Assembly (NCBI RefSeq): GCF_000328475.2 | Contig: NC_026490.1 | Location: 186,001 to 250,000 of the forward strand | Source of the DNA: Mycosarcoma maydis | Lineage: Eukaryota; Basidiomycota; Ustilaginomycetes; Ustilaginales | Direction of reading: 5' to 3' | DNA: 64,000 nucleotides | Shown: positions 44,574 through 54,685 of the stretch, piece by piece | Position numbering within the stretch: position 1 is the first letter of the stretch | Layout: each line of letters starts with the position of its first letter | Notes under the pieces: model-generated | Database searches by the model: none | What the model saw: the letters and a program-made list of their open reading frames with translations, nothing else | What the model was told of the DNA's origin: nothing | Position numbers and translations under genes: made by a program

Positions 44574-45283
44574 TCCACCCAGCCTCTGCAGCCGTTGGGT
44601 CCATTTTTCGAGACCCCTGTTCGCCATACCCTGTTTCTGAACCCACATATGGCTTGTACTTGTACCTCAATCGAATATCCTGATCAGGCAGAAAGGCCCT
44701 CGTCGAGAGCAAAGTCACCAGAACGTAGCGTGTAATTACGAATGCGATAGTTACACGATCGCTCAAAGTTGTGAGCGCAACCTTTGAAAGCAAAATACGT
44801 ATATCTGTCAACAGTCACGAGTTTGTCAAAAATAGCTAGCAATTCTGGCCCAAAAATAGCCAAAAGACAATTCCAGCTGTGCCCGAGACCACCTCTTGTA
44901 GAGCATCGTCACAGCCGCAATCCGAAGACAAGCATGAAAAAGTCGCTCACAGAAAGCAGCCGATAGCAGCGAGCAACATGCTCGAGACCAATGTCAAAAC
45001 ACCGAGAACGCGTGAATGACAGAAAGAAGAGTCATGAGTGGTGACACCGAAGGCGTGCTTACATAAGCAAGCGCCGTGATCGCCTGGCCAGGTTCAACCT
45101 CCACCGCGTCTTTCGCTTGGGCCGCGCAGTCCAACCAACACATGTAATTAGTTCTACACCTTACCCTTTCTCGCGCAACTCGATATTGCGATACACATCG
45201 CCACGACGAACAACGTTCTTCTCTGCATTCAAGCACACTGACCGCCATCGAAGTCAACCCAGATCACAGCCACTCTGCCCAAC
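44574..45283. promoter_or_regulatory. Intergenic region between Y14 and RPN7
   Basis: About 710 bp with no gene seen. Single motif-like copies lie near 44754 and 44816. Confidence 0.5.
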
Positions 45284-46553
45284 ATGGACGAGGAGACCGT
45301 CCAGCCGATCCCCAATCTCAAGCTGCAGCAGCACCTTTTTTTGCTTGCGCACCATTCGCAGCACCTCTCGCCATCCGCAGTGAATGCTCCACAACAAGCA
45401 TTGCTCGAAGGAATTGAAAAGGATGAAATGGCACCGTACTACCACCTTATTCTAAGCGATGCTTCGCTCAAGGGACTGTTGAAGGAGGACAAGTCGCTGC
45501 TCAAGCGACTCGAGGCGAAGAACAAGGAGGAGCTTCAGAAGCTGGACGAGAAGCAGAAAGAGGTGGAAGAGAACGAAGGAGAGATGGAGATCAACGGTGT
45601 ACTGCGACAGAGGGCTGTGTACTATGCCAGGATTGGTGACAAGGAAAAGGCATTGGAGGCACACGACCTCGCCGTATCGAAGGGTGCAGGGCTCGGGTCG
45701 AAGCTGGATTTGACGCTGACCAAGGTGCGCATCGGATTGTTCTTTGGCGACACGGATGTTGTCAATGCGTCGATTGCGGAGGCGAAGAAGCTGGTGGAAG
45801 AGGGGGGTGATTGGGAGCGCAGGAACCGGCTCAAAGTATACGAGGGCTTGCATCTGCTCTCGATTCGCGATTTTAAAGCGGGAGGCCAACTCTTCCTTGA
45901 CGCACTCAGCACATTCACAGCAACCGAGCTCATCGACTACAACGATTTCATCACGCTGACAGTCCTCGCCAACGCTTTGGTGCTCAAACGTACCGATCTG
46001 AAAAAGAAAATCATCGACTCGCCCGAAGTGCTGCAGGTCATCGACGAGATTCCACATCTGCGCGCATTCGTCACGAGCCTGTACGCATGTGAGTACGGCA
46101 ACTTTTTCCGTGCGCTCGCTGATGTCGAGCAGACGCACATTCTTACTTCGCGCGCTCTCCACCAGCACGCACGCTTCTACGTGCGGGAGATGCGCATCAT
46201 TGCCTACTCGCAGTTGCTCGAGAGCTACCAGTCGCTGTCGATTGAGAACATGGCTACGGCATTTGGCGTCTCGGGTGACTTCATCGACAGCGAGCTTTCC
46301 AGATTCATCTCGTCCGGTCGTCTGCCAGCGGTGATCGACAAGGTGCACGGCGTCGTCGAAACGCGTAGACCGGACCACAAGAATGCACAGTACACAAAGA
46401 TCATCAAGGAGGGTGACGTTTTGCTCAGTAAGTCTTCTGTACGTTGGGATAAAAAACACTGCTGGGATGTAATTGCTGACGCTGTCCTTTCCATTTGCTT
46501 CAACCTTGCCGACGACAGACTCGCTGCAAAAGCTTTCTCGTACTGCTCTGTAG
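45284..46553 (+). CDS. RPN7: 26S proteasome lid subunit Rpn7
   Basis: Rpn7 (PSMD6) is a PCI-domain scaffold of the proteasome lid. Two exons, 45284-46427 and 46519-46553, join to 392 residues. The intron is 91 nt with GTAAGT donor, GCTGAC branch-like site and CAG acceptor. Exon 2 encodes only the conserved end, completing N then SLQKLSRTAL, which matches the family's KGDLLLNRVQKLSR-type tail. The N-terminus is MDEETVQPIPNLKLQQHLF. A charged coiled coil lies near residues 75-105, TPR-like helices follow, and the PCI domain ends with AYSQLLESYQSLSIENMATA and FGVSGDFIDSELSRFISSGR. Without splicing, the frame would run on into 52 unrelated residues. It is convergent with APT1, 184 bp apart. Confidence 0.93.
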
Positions 46554-46737
46554 ATCTGTCCAAATCACGAATTATGGAATTGTGAGAATTCTCCGTGTTG
46601 CAAAGCTAGAGCTGGGTGTGACAGTGTTTTTTCCGTGCGTGTCGTCCGATTCGATGTGTTCTATATTTGTAGACAGACGGTGCGTCGTGACTGGAACCAT
46701 CTGTGAGACGCTCTTCGGGGTCTTGATCTCAGAAGGG

Positions 46738-47425
46738 TTAGTCGACTTCGACAAGGTGATACGAAGGAGCATCGAGCTGGTCAGCTCCCTTGAGGAAAGG
46801 AATGGCTACGACGAAGACGTACTCGACCACCTTGCTTCCGCACTTGTTGACCAGTTCTCCAGCAGCCTTTGCCGAACCGCCGGTAGCGATGAGATCGTCA
46901 ATGACCAATACGCGCGAGTTGGGAGCCAAGGCTTCCTTTTGCATTTCGAACACGTCCTCTCCGTATTCCTTTTGGTAGGAAGCCTGGACGCACTCGCCGG
47001 GAAGCTTGCCGACTTTGCGGACGGGGACGAATCCACACCCGAGTCGCTGGGCGATGGCGGGGCCGAGCAAGAAGCCTCGAGCGTCGAGACCTACGACTGC
47101 ATCGATCTTGCGGTTGCCGTACGACTTGGCACCCGGTTCGAGAGGGGTGGGCGCAGCAGGCGCTGGCGTGTCGTCGTCGAGCGAAGGGATGGTGTGCGTA
47201 AAGATGTGCGAGACAATGTTGGTGAGGAGCAATTCGAACGCCAACGGATCGCGAAGGACGGGAAGAATGTCGCAGAATCGAATGCCCTTCTTGGGGTAGT
47301 CGTCGTAGAAACCTGAGATCACAGCCAACCAAAGATGGAGAATGATCAGCAACAATGCGAGCAGAGTTCCAATGTGAAGAGCCATACTCACGGAAAAGAG
47401 ACTTGAGATGAGCGACGTCCGACAT
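46738..47425 (-). CDS. APT1: Adenine phosphoribosyltransferase
   Basis: This salvage enzyme converts adenine and PRPP to AMP. Two minus-strand exons, 47425-47392 and 47312-46738, give 202 residues: MSDVAHLKSLF, then RFYDDYPKKGIRFCDILPVL. The 79-nt intron has a GTGAGT donor, a GCTGAT branch-like site and a CAG acceptor. Family blocks seen are VGLDARGFLLGPAIAQRLGC, FVPVRKVGKLPGECVQASYQ, KEYGEDVFEMQKEAL and the PRPP-binding loop VIDDLIATGGSAKAAGELV. A 20-residue insert rich in Ala and Pro (near residue 60) is not in the yeast enzyme. A longer unspliced frame adds a hydrophobic stretch that is intron sequence. Confidence 0.94.
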
Positions 47426-47573
47426 GGCGAGGTTAGGTATCCTTCTGCACAGGGATGTTTGGTCTCGATGGTGTAAGTGACAAAACGCTTTTCTTCTAGA
47501 TAACAAACCACGAACAGCAACACACTCGCTGTGCAATCACGAATCACCACGCACCGTGACCGGTATCAGAAAT

Positions 47574-47586
47574 TCACGATTCGTGA
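47574..47586. repeat. Perfect 13-bp inverted motif pair
   Basis: TCACGA, one T, TCGTGA, about 150 bp upstream of the APT1 ATG. It is the same sequence as the pair at 4050-4062. Confidence 0.9.
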
Positions 47587-47714
47587 TTTCGTTTACGAAT
47601 CACAACCGTGAATCACAAACGTCGGTACATCTGTTAAGTTGTATCTGACGGGTGAAAGCTTAGCGGTAAGTTCAAGTCAGGGTTGTCGATCTCTGCGGAG
47701 GTTGAATTTGCACA

Positions 47715-47727
47715 ATCGTGAATCGTG
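47715..47727 (+). repeat. Two tandem TCGTGA units
   Basis: Two perfect units with a single A between. Confidence 0.88.
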
Positions 47728-47790
47728 AATGTAGGGCTGGCTTAAGTTGACTGACGTATTCGTGATACTGTGACTGTATTTGTGCGCGAA

Positions 47791-47810
47791 ACACGAAACA
47801 CGAATCACGA
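47791..47810 (-). repeat. Three heptad units, two degenerate
   Basis: ACACGA, ACACGA, TCACGA, linked by single A. The same variant appears twice, as in a spread substitution. Confidence 0.82.
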
Positions 47811-48852
47811 ATGCAGCATGCTTCAACGCAGGGTTTAAGAACCCTCGCTTGTGCTGCTGCAACGCCAGCACAGTCACGAGTCTTGGACCCTATCTGACTG
47901 TCCCTGCTCGTAAGTTGGCCGACTCTTGACTGGTAGGCCATCCTCCATGTCGTTAAATTTCATCTTCTTATCCTCACTATCTTTGTGGACTGCAACCAAG
48001 ACCACCCCTTGCCTTTGACAGGCCAGAAGGCATCCCAATCAAGGCACAATTCATCCCAACTGGCTACCACCATCTGCTCGTGATCCAGTGCTTTCAGCCA
48101 ATCACGAATGTCGCTGATCTATACAACCCAACGCGCCCTCCGTCAACCGGCAGGGATCGTCTTCCTGCATCCATCCGAGCGAGTCTCGCGATCCGAGCTC
48201 GACCGCCGAGATCGATGCTACCGTGCTAAGCGTGAAGCCGAATACGCTCGTGCTTGGGCTGAAGACGCTACGTTAGTCGGCACCATCATCTACACCACCG
48301 AAAGCAACACGCGCAATCCGAGCGATAGGAGCAGCGTCCGTCGAAGAAGGAGGAACAACAACAGCGTAGCTCGTCGCTTGACCTGCTCATTGAAGCTCAA
48401 AAAGCTGAAAAATCTCTTCAGACATGCCCAGCCTGCCGCTAGTTGACCGCTCCCCGACACGGCATCATCAGCTGAATACTGGCCATAGCCCTCAACATAT
48501 CAACGCCCTCTTCGCCTTCTGTTCGAGCCACGCACATGCTATTCGGGCTTCATCTTGGTTGAGTTCCGTCGTTCTTCGCATTGTTGTCTTTTTTTAGAGT
48601 TGTACGCATTTTTCATATCGCCCACGTTCTGCTTGCAGGAGTTACTTGATGTTAAGGGTTCAGTTCAGCTACGTTTCTGTCTGATTAATACCGCCCGCTA
48701 GAGTGATTTGATAAGCGAATGGGAATTGAGATGGGCATATTCACGATTCCTAATTACAAACAGTCTGTGGTATCAGAAGGAAGAGAAAACAGGGCATGGC
48801 TGGCTCGGCAACATTCGCTTTCAGCCCAAGTGGGAGCTACAGCAAGGCCAGC

Positions 48853-50308
48853 TCAAGGAATGGGGACGGGCTCTCCATGCTCGTCACGCACAACCACCAC
48901 TTCGACATCGGCACGCTCGCCGTTGTCCATAAAAGTGACCGAGGTCATATCGATCGGGTCGGTGCGAACGCCACGCTTTTCCATAAAGCTCCTTCCCAAA
49001 ATAACGGGGAAGTAGCTGTCCTCAGCCAGCATAACGGTACACGGCACGGCCTTGGATCCGACCTGGACAGGCCATTTGCCGAGGTTGGTGATGCCGTTAA
49101 AACCGTACGTGCCTGGCGTGGTGTCCTTGGGGATGAAGCCGTGGTTGAGCGCAAAGCTGCGGCTGACGTAAACATGACGGTAGCCAGACTTGAGCATCAT
49201 AGGCACGTCTTGAATCGGGCCGATGCTGCCCTTGAGCAGACGAACACCAAGCTGCGAGTGGAACTCCTGGAAGGCGATCTTGTGCGAAGGAACGGAGGAG
49301 ACGGTGGCATTGGTCTTGCGCGTCTTGGAAGTGTGCGTCGAGACCGCGTCTCCGTGGGTCGCCTTGGGACCTGGGAGCTCGGGAACGATAGGCTTGCTGT
49401 AGCCTGGAGCGACATCAGGCTCGCGAGGCGGAGGGTACATGATGGAGTCTCGACCACCGGCGGTGACTCCGCCAGCTTCGCTGTAGTCATCAGCCGAAGG
49501 AACAAAAGGAGCCGACACGCGGTGGATGCTGACGGCACCGCTCTTTCCTCGACCAGCGGTGCGGTGTACGAGGGTCGACTCGTCCACGACGGGGACGTTT
49601 GGTCCGTCGTATGTGCCGTCAGCCGAGTGAGAATCGGCGCCTTGAGATGGGATTTCAGGGGATTCGAGGAAAACTACAGTGTGCATAATAAAGAAACAAG
49701 GAGGAGAGTAGATGATTGATCAGCAACTCTTGATCCTTCATTTGACAGGTCGACTGGATGGCACTCACGATTGGCCTCTTTCTCGTTGCCGAATCGTTCA
49801 AGGAAAATCTCCCAGTCGTCAGCTGCAGGATGACAGAGTCGAGCCAAGTTAAATTCAGGTGTGTCAAAGGGTGGTGTAAGAGAGTCATAGGTCAGTTCTG
49901 CACTAGTCCTGTACGGCCTTTGCTGCTGCATCGCGCCTTCGCTGGGTGCCAACCTACCATCTTCGAGGGAGTACGTCTGGCCAGACCAGCCGTATTTGAT
50001 TACGAGTGGGATACCATCGTCAAGCTGAAGACGGATCTTCTTGGCCGCACGATTCTTGAGGCTGGTCACGGTCAATTTTAGATCACAGTGTGGTTAGAAC
50101 TCATTCTTGGTAGCATATGAGAATAGGGTGAAAAGCGTCACACTTACCTTTCGAGCGAGTCGTCCGACTTGAGACGAAGCGCGAAGCTGGGTAAAGAGCC
50201 GGCGTGGAACTGTGATTGTGTGACAAGAGCATAAGGGGTCAGTAAGATGCTGCAACTGATATGAAAAAGCAGCGTGAACGAAAGACTCACATTGAGAATA
50301 GGAGCCAT
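48853..50308 (-). CDS. Unrecognised protein with degenerate retropepsin-like C-terminal domain
   Basis: Four minus-strand exons close in frame to 397 residues: 50308-50291 (MAPILN), 50209-50148, 50061-49769 and 49673-48853. Donors are GTGAGT, GTAAGT and GTGAGT; acceptors are CAG, CAG and TAG. The N-terminal 120 residues include LKNRAAKKIRLQLDDGIPLV and IKYGWSGQTYSLEDG, which I cannot place. A disordered, Ser- and Pro-rich linker follows. The last 130 residues look like a retroviral-type aspartic protease fold: VPMMLKSGYRHVYVSRSFAL sits where such enzymes have DTGA, and FPVILGRSFMEKRGVRTD resembles their ILGxxFL block. The catalytic Asp is replaced (KSG instead of DTG), so it should be inactive. 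The multi-intron structure and intact frame argue for a working host gene rather than a transposon. The domain call is from pattern only. Confidence 0.65.
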
Positions 50309-51017
50309 TTTTTAGGTATCGGGAAATGAGAGACGTTGAGATTCGTGTCTTTTGACCCAGTGTGATGAAAGATGGTCGACTGGTCGCTCACGACTGTGTA
50401 GATGGAGGTGGCTGGATGGAAACCACAAATCTTGAATGTGTCGGTGACAGGGCTGACACGGAGGTCAGACGCCGGCAAGTGCTGATCTGCAGCACACAGA
50501 GCGTCTTCCGTCATGTTGCAGGAGGCACGAGACGCGACTGACTTCTAAGTTATTTTGGGGGTTCGGCATTCCACGATTCGTGATTCGTGATTCGTGATTC
50601 GTGATTCGTGATTCGTAATTTCCAGCTCGCTGATCCATTGCCTAGACTCACGACAGTAACTGTGCTTTGGCCAACGCCCAGATGGAATGCAATTCTGACT
50701 TTCAACTCTCTTGCCGAGCCTATAATTTTGCGCCTTCTTGGCCGTAGAGCCTGATCTCCCGATTCATGTAACAGACGTTTCCTTTTTCACGTTGATATGC
50801 TTGCTGGTCGCGGCTCCCTCAAAATGGTGATCCCCCACGTTTGTTTGGCAAAGCGCAGTGCATTCACGATTCGATCTTAAACCACCACCTTTGTCACCTA
50901 CGCAGACAAAGGGCACAGATTCTGAAAGCGCTACTTCAGCCATCCGTGCTTTGAACATTGGATTGTCAACTGCTGCCTCGTTGGTTCCGATAGCGAAATC
51001 ACATCCGCTTGTCCATC
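50309..51017. promoter_or_regulatory. Divergent intergenic region before SHR3
   Basis: About 710 bp, with the longest single-orientation TCGTGA array at 50572-50618 and another copy near 50867. An ATG-led frame at 50514-50287 on the minus strand (MTEDALCAADQHLPASD) is not joinable in an obvious way to the gene below and may be leader sequence. Confidence 0.5.
50572..50618 (+). repeat. Tandem TCGTGA array, five perfect units
   Basis: A CACGA half-unit, then five perfect TCGTGA units and one TCGTAA, all linked by single T in strict seven-base phase. Confidence 0.95.
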
Positions 51018-51700
51018 ATGGGGTTACGCACTGGTCTCATCATAGGGGCGACGTCGTTCTTGTTAGGTATGTCATGACGCCCACTCTGCTCGCTTTTCTT
51101 TCCTTGCCAAGCGAATTGACCGAGACTTTTTTTTTCTACACAGGGACGCTCGCCATGCATTGGACTGCCGACCACCTGATCCTCTGGCAATCACCGGTGA
51201 CCTACGATTCGGTCGTTACCGCATATACCTACTACCAGGATACCATGGTTGAGATGCCATCCATCTTTAGCAAGCTTTTGCACACCGTCGGCACCCTAGC
51301 GGCACTGCTGCTCATATCCAAGGCGCTCGGTGGTCGCGAAAGCAATTGGCTATTTGATGGAGCCTCGCTCTTCCTCTTTGGTGCCGCTGGCCTCGTCTAT
51401 TACCACAAGATTGCACCCAGCCTTGCAACACTGCCACCGAAAGCACCCTTGCCCGGATCTGCCGCTGTTGATGGCAGGGATGCTGTCTTTATTCCACTTC
51501 GAGAGATTGCAAGCTCCCATACGGTACTCGCTGTTGCTCTTGTCGGTGTCATCCTGTTGCAGAGCGGTCAATACTACAGCGAACGACTGGAAGAACGTGA
51601 ACGCATCGAAGAAGACGAGGCTCGGATCCGAAGACGGCAGCGGCGACGCGAGCAGGAGGAAAAGCGCAAGGAGCGACTACAGTCGTCTACTTGCTCCTAG
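51018..51700 (+). CDS. SHR3: Shr3 amino acid permease chaperone
   Basis: Shr3 is an ER membrane chaperone that lets amino acid permeases fold and leave the ER. Two exons, 51018-51066 and 51144-51700, give 201 residues: MGLRTGLIIGATSFLLG, then TLAMHWTADHLILWQSPVT. The intron is 77 nt with GTATGT donor and CAG acceptor. Four membrane segments are seen: the N-terminal one; about residues 55-73 (LLHTVGTLAALLLISKAL); about 83-103 (LFDGASLFLFGAAGLVYY); and about 135-152 (TVLAVALVGVILLQSGQYY). The NWLFDGASLFLF block matches yeast Shr3. The C-terminus is a strongly charged Arg/Glu helix, as expected for the cytosolic tail that binds COPII. A longer unspliced frame upstream starts at ATG 50858 inside a motif copy but lacks the first membrane segment. 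Confidence 0.85.
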
Positions 51701-52457
51701 CCTTCAGTCCTGCCTCCAGTCCTGCCTCCAGTCTCGTTTGGCTGGTACTGCTTGCTTTTGTCACTTTCTCCAGAATACACACTCCAGACGCTCTGTAATG
51801 TCACGATCAACTTTGTATGTGGAAAAAATACAACGAAAGTCATACGTGTTGAAAACTCTTAGCCAGGTGTCAGCTATGATCGCATGGAACGCTTCCACAG
51901 CTTTATCTAGGCGGCGAGAGCTCGGTGCTATCTGAACGAGACCTCATGATATCTGACACTCAAGCCGCGAAACAACCCGTTCAGACAACTGGCGTGCGTA
52001 GCCTGTACGTTCATCGTGACACACAAGAATTGCACCCATCGTCGAAGCACATGAGCTTGACATGGGAACGTAGAACATCAGGTGATGACAGTTTTGGTGC
52101 GAGGCAACGTTTGCGCTAGACTCGGCAAGTAGGGGACGAGCAGGGGGCGACGACGGCGTGCCCGAGTGAAGCATAGCTCCTCTGCATGACACCTTCAGTC
52201 AGATAGCTGGGCCATGTTGGAGAAGTACACTAAGATGAGTCCAGAAACTGGACGTAGGCGAGACTCTTGCTGCTCGACTTGACTGCAAGGCGAGGTTTGC
52301 CCAGTGATCATTTGTGGCGGCTGTGATGATGGCGTCCAACAGACGCGATATCAAGCAGAGCGGACAAGGATTGCATAAGAGTGTGATCGGGCGCTTTTGG
52401 GCGTCCTAGTGTGCCAGAAAGGCATTTCGTCGAGTCTATGTACAGTCGATGAGTGCG
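51701..52457. other. Convergent intergenic region, SHR3 and MMS2 3' flanks
   Basis: About 760 bp. Directly after the SHR3 stop a short CCTGCCTCCAGT-like unit repeats two to three times (about 51708-51733). No gene seen. Confidence 0.55.
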
Positions 52458-53324
52458 CTAGTATGCGGCGCCTTCTGCGGGCTGTGGCAGCTTGCGGTTG
52501 GCGGGAGACGCCATCTCTCTGGAGGTTACAGAAAAAGAATTAGTAAGGAGCGGGTGAAAAAGAGAGAGAAAGTTAGTTGCCTGTTGATGTGAATCTACAT
52601 GCACAACGTCTACAACCGGCCAACACGGCTGCACCACATGAAAATCAGCTGTGATGGCTGCAGAGAATACGAGGAAAGAGAGCGGATGTGCAACTCACCT
52701 TCGCAAGGACAGGAGGATAGCCTCGATTGTGCTTTCGCGCGACCAGCTGGAGAGGATGGGCAAAGCATTGTAGTCGATGTTTCCGTCCGATTTGACACAG
52801 GGAAGGTTGATCTTTGTGAGGAACTTGACTTCGGGTGGCCTGTCTGGGTAATTGGGGCCGCAGTGGATGCTGAGCGAGTAAATGCGATTCTGATAGACCG
52901 AGTGTCCAGGTCCAATGATGGTTGCGTTCCAGTTGGACATCACTGTTGCATACCGTAAAGGTCGACAAGGGAAGAAGAAAGCAGGAGGAGCAGCTCGTCA
53001 GCAAAACCAGACTACCAACATCATGGTGTAGCTTTGCGAAACAGCGGTCGCCGTGACGACATCTACCTATGGGACTTTGGGGACCTTGAATTGAATTGAA
53101 CTACTCACTGAGATCACTTCCATCGTCCAGGCCGTAAGAACAGCTTCCATCGCCAATACCCTTTTCACCCTTCTCGAGCTCCTCAAGGAGTCGAAAGTTA
53201 CGCGGGACTATTGAGGCAAGACATTGTAAAAGTAAGAGCGTTTGGGGGTGTGAAAGATAAAAGCAGGTCAGTTTGAGAAGGTCCTGGCCGAACAGCCTTG
53301 CGACGTTTGCTCACCTTTGGCCAT
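52458..53324 (-). CDS. MMS2: Ubiquitin-conjugating enzyme variant Mms2
   Basis: Mms2 is a catalytically dead E2 variant that pairs with Ubc13 to build K63-linked ubiquitin chains in DNA damage tolerance. Four minus-strand exons join in frame: 53324-53315 (only 10 nt, MAK plus one base), 53207-53109, 52942-52699 and 52518-52458, for 137 residues. Donors are GTGAGC or GTGAGT; acceptors TAG, CAG and CAG. The protein reads [29 protein letters not shown], then [40 protein letters not shown] and ends [17 protein letters not shown]. Length and order match yeast Mms2 and human UBE2V2. The usual E2 cysteine is not present in the active-site position, as expected for this class. Confidence 0.92.
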
Positions 53325-53718
53325 GGTGGTCTGAGGTTCGTGAATATTGGTGGGGCAGCGACTGAGGGTGGGGCAAGAAGCCGCGTGAAGATTGCCACCA
53401 CGTCAAATGGCTAAGTCAAAGTGAGTTTGAGATGGGCTGAGTTTCCACAGGCTAGCCACGTCTCCTCTGCGGCTGGCGGAAGGGACCTGCTTTTTGCTTG
53501 GCTGTGATGATGATAGCGAAGGAAATCAACGATATCACCAGCTCGTGAGGCATGTCGGTGTGAGTCTCACGCGGCTTAGGCTAAATACGCTCATGCACAG
53601 TCACGATTGAATCGGATCACGCGATCGGGGGGTTAGGGTTTGGTCTTGGTGGAGGCTTGAAATCCTGAATATACTCACACTGTAGCTCAGACGCTTCTTC
53701 GAAAGGAGAGGAACACAT

Positions 53719-53773
53719 TCACGATTCACGATTCGTGATTCGTGATTCGTGATTCGTGATTCGTGATTCGTGA
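53719..53773. repeat. Largest heptad array, two inverted plus six direct units
   Basis: Two perfect TCACGA units followed by six perfect TCGTGA units, all linked by single T in strict seven-base phase. The orientation switch makes a self-complementary array able to form a hairpin. Confidence 0.96.
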
Positions 53774-54654
53774 CTTGTGTTTTTAACCGTGTATAAGTTG
53801 ATACACACTGTTGTGAGTTCTGATTTTGGGCATCGCCATACTCTAGCAAAGTTGCACCTACGAAGCTGAGTCACGATCATCCTCAGCGGTGTGTGTTGCG
53901 ATGGGGTTCGAGACTATGAGCTGCAGCAGGGTCTTGTCGGCGTGAGAATCGTCGGCGTTTTACAAGCAACACTTTCGGTTCGGAGCAGCCGGCCATCCTA
54001 TTATTCTCAACGTCACATCAAACCGACCTGGACATGTGCACAACGGTGTTCGAAGGCAACCCTTAGAGAGACGTTGTTGCTTGGCTCCGACGTCGAGATC
54101 GGATCGTCTTTCACATTCATTCTAAATCAAGTCGCAAGCGTTGGAGTGTGCCAGCTTGTGACGGGAAGAATCTTAGCCAAGAGGTCTAGATCATTGCCGT
54201 TTGGCTGTCTGCCTAGTCGATCAACTCACTCACTACATTCTCAGATAGCACAGTCAGCTATCACGTATGTTGACTGCTCTGTGCTTTCTAAGCTCTCTAA
54301 GCTGATGCAACCGTGGACAAGCCACTCGATCCGACTTAGTCACACGGGATTGATACAGAGACACTCGCGACTGCCAGCTATATCCTTTGGCCGAGGTGGG
54401 TCGCGATCAGGGCGACCGAGCCTTCTTGCTAAATTGCAAGATGTGAGCACATTCCACAGGAACAGCCGCTACAACACGCGTGACGGTCAAGGAATCACAC
54501 ATTGTCATGGAAGCGCCCAAAAACAGTCGTGAGCGTTCCGTCAGCGTGCTGTTCACGATTCCGAAAGGGTTCTTTCAAGCAAGATGCACTCGGGGTTCCT
54601 GTGCCTGTGACTCAAATGGCATTTCACTGTGCACCAACCAGCCAGATTAATGAA

Positions 54655-54685
54655 TCACGATTTACGATTCACGATGCATTCGTGA
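54655..54685. repeat. Heptad motif cluster with distant inverted unit
   Basis: TCACGA, TTACGA and TCACGA linked by T, then five bases, then TCGTGA at 54680. Confidence 0.85.

Larger units (their letters stand above)
47426..48852. other. Intergenic region upstream of APT1
   Basis: About 1.4 kb. Motif clusters lie at 47574-47586, 47715-47727 and 47791-47810, with a single TCACGA near 48102. An ATG-started frame of 112 codons at 48108-48446 (MSLIYTTQRALRQPAG) begins inside a motif copy, is basic and has no recognised domain; I leave it uncalled. The last 400 bp carry no open frame of note. Confidence 0.45.

Noticed and set aside
48108..48446. 112-codon ATG-led frame upstream of APT1
   Set aside because: It starts within a TCACGAATG motif copy, has no recognisable domain and no codon bias like its neighbours. 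It could be a small gene but is unsupported.
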